A stretch of DNA of 36,303 nucleotides, taken from assembly GCA_016936495.1 (NCBI GenBank), contig JAFGXT010000089.1:1-36303 (forward strand). Direction: 5' to 3'. The position numbers and the translations under genes are program-made. Shown piece by piece: positions 36,241-36,303 of this stretch. Numbering within the stretch: position 1 is the stretch's first letter; the number at the start of each line of letters is the position of its first letter. This stretch comes from Victivallales bacterium. Its GTDB lineage: Bacteria > Verrucomicrobiota > Lentisphaeria > Victivallales > SZUA-371. The notes beneath the pieces were generated by a model. It was not told the DNA's origin, did not search any database, and saw nothing but the letters and a program-made list of their open reading frames with translations.

Positions 36241-36303
36241 AAAATTATCCCGTGACTAATTGACTATGATATAAAAAATAATGGAGAATATATTGCAAAT
36301 GAA

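Noticed and set aside
1-36303. CRISPR arrays, tRNA/rRNA genes, transposases, integrases, phage or toxin-antitoxin modules
   Set aside because: None recognised on either strand by inspection; no repeat-spacer pattern or mobile-element genes were seen.

Overview
The window looks like ordinary, non-mobile bacterial chromosome. It is gene-dense and well annotatable by family. Left part: partial quinolinate synthase (nadA), phosphomannomutase/phosphoglucomutase, an unknown 134-aa ORF, a MarC-family membrane protein, an isolated flagellin gene behind a near-perfect sigma-54 promoter, and a minus-strand Na+-NQR-type cluster (nqrB-C-D-E-F plus a small unknown gene, no nqrA). Middle: a UxaE-like epimerase, yajC and a fused secDF. 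Right of that is a long co-directional flagellar run: fliF-G-H-I-J, motE/ylxF-like, fliK, terminator, flgD, hook-like gene, flbD/swrD x2, motA, motB x2, fliL, fliM, fliN. It continues with almost no gaps into two phosphohexomutase paralogs and etfB-etfA-glcD/lctD. Right edge: a minus-strand PhnD-like binding protein plus a sensor kinase, then a sigma-54 promoter pointing out of the window. The most interesting signals are paired or degenerate paralogs. (1) Two MotB proteins appear complementary: one keeps the ion-binding Asp but has a degenerate peptidoglycan-binding domain, the other has Ser at the Asp position but keeps a better OmpA-like end. They are preceded by two tandem FlbD/SwrD genes. 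(2) A phosphohexomutase lacking the catalytic Ser (GAGHHP for TASHNP) and the metal loop (NSDMSR for DGDADR) is translationally coupled to an intact paralog. (3) A histidine kinase has Glu at the expected phospho-acceptor His and is paired with a separate PhnD-like protein. All calls come from reading motifs by eye; no database or alignment search was run. Gene content suggests a PVC-like (for example Lentisphaerota) source, but this is low-confidence inference.
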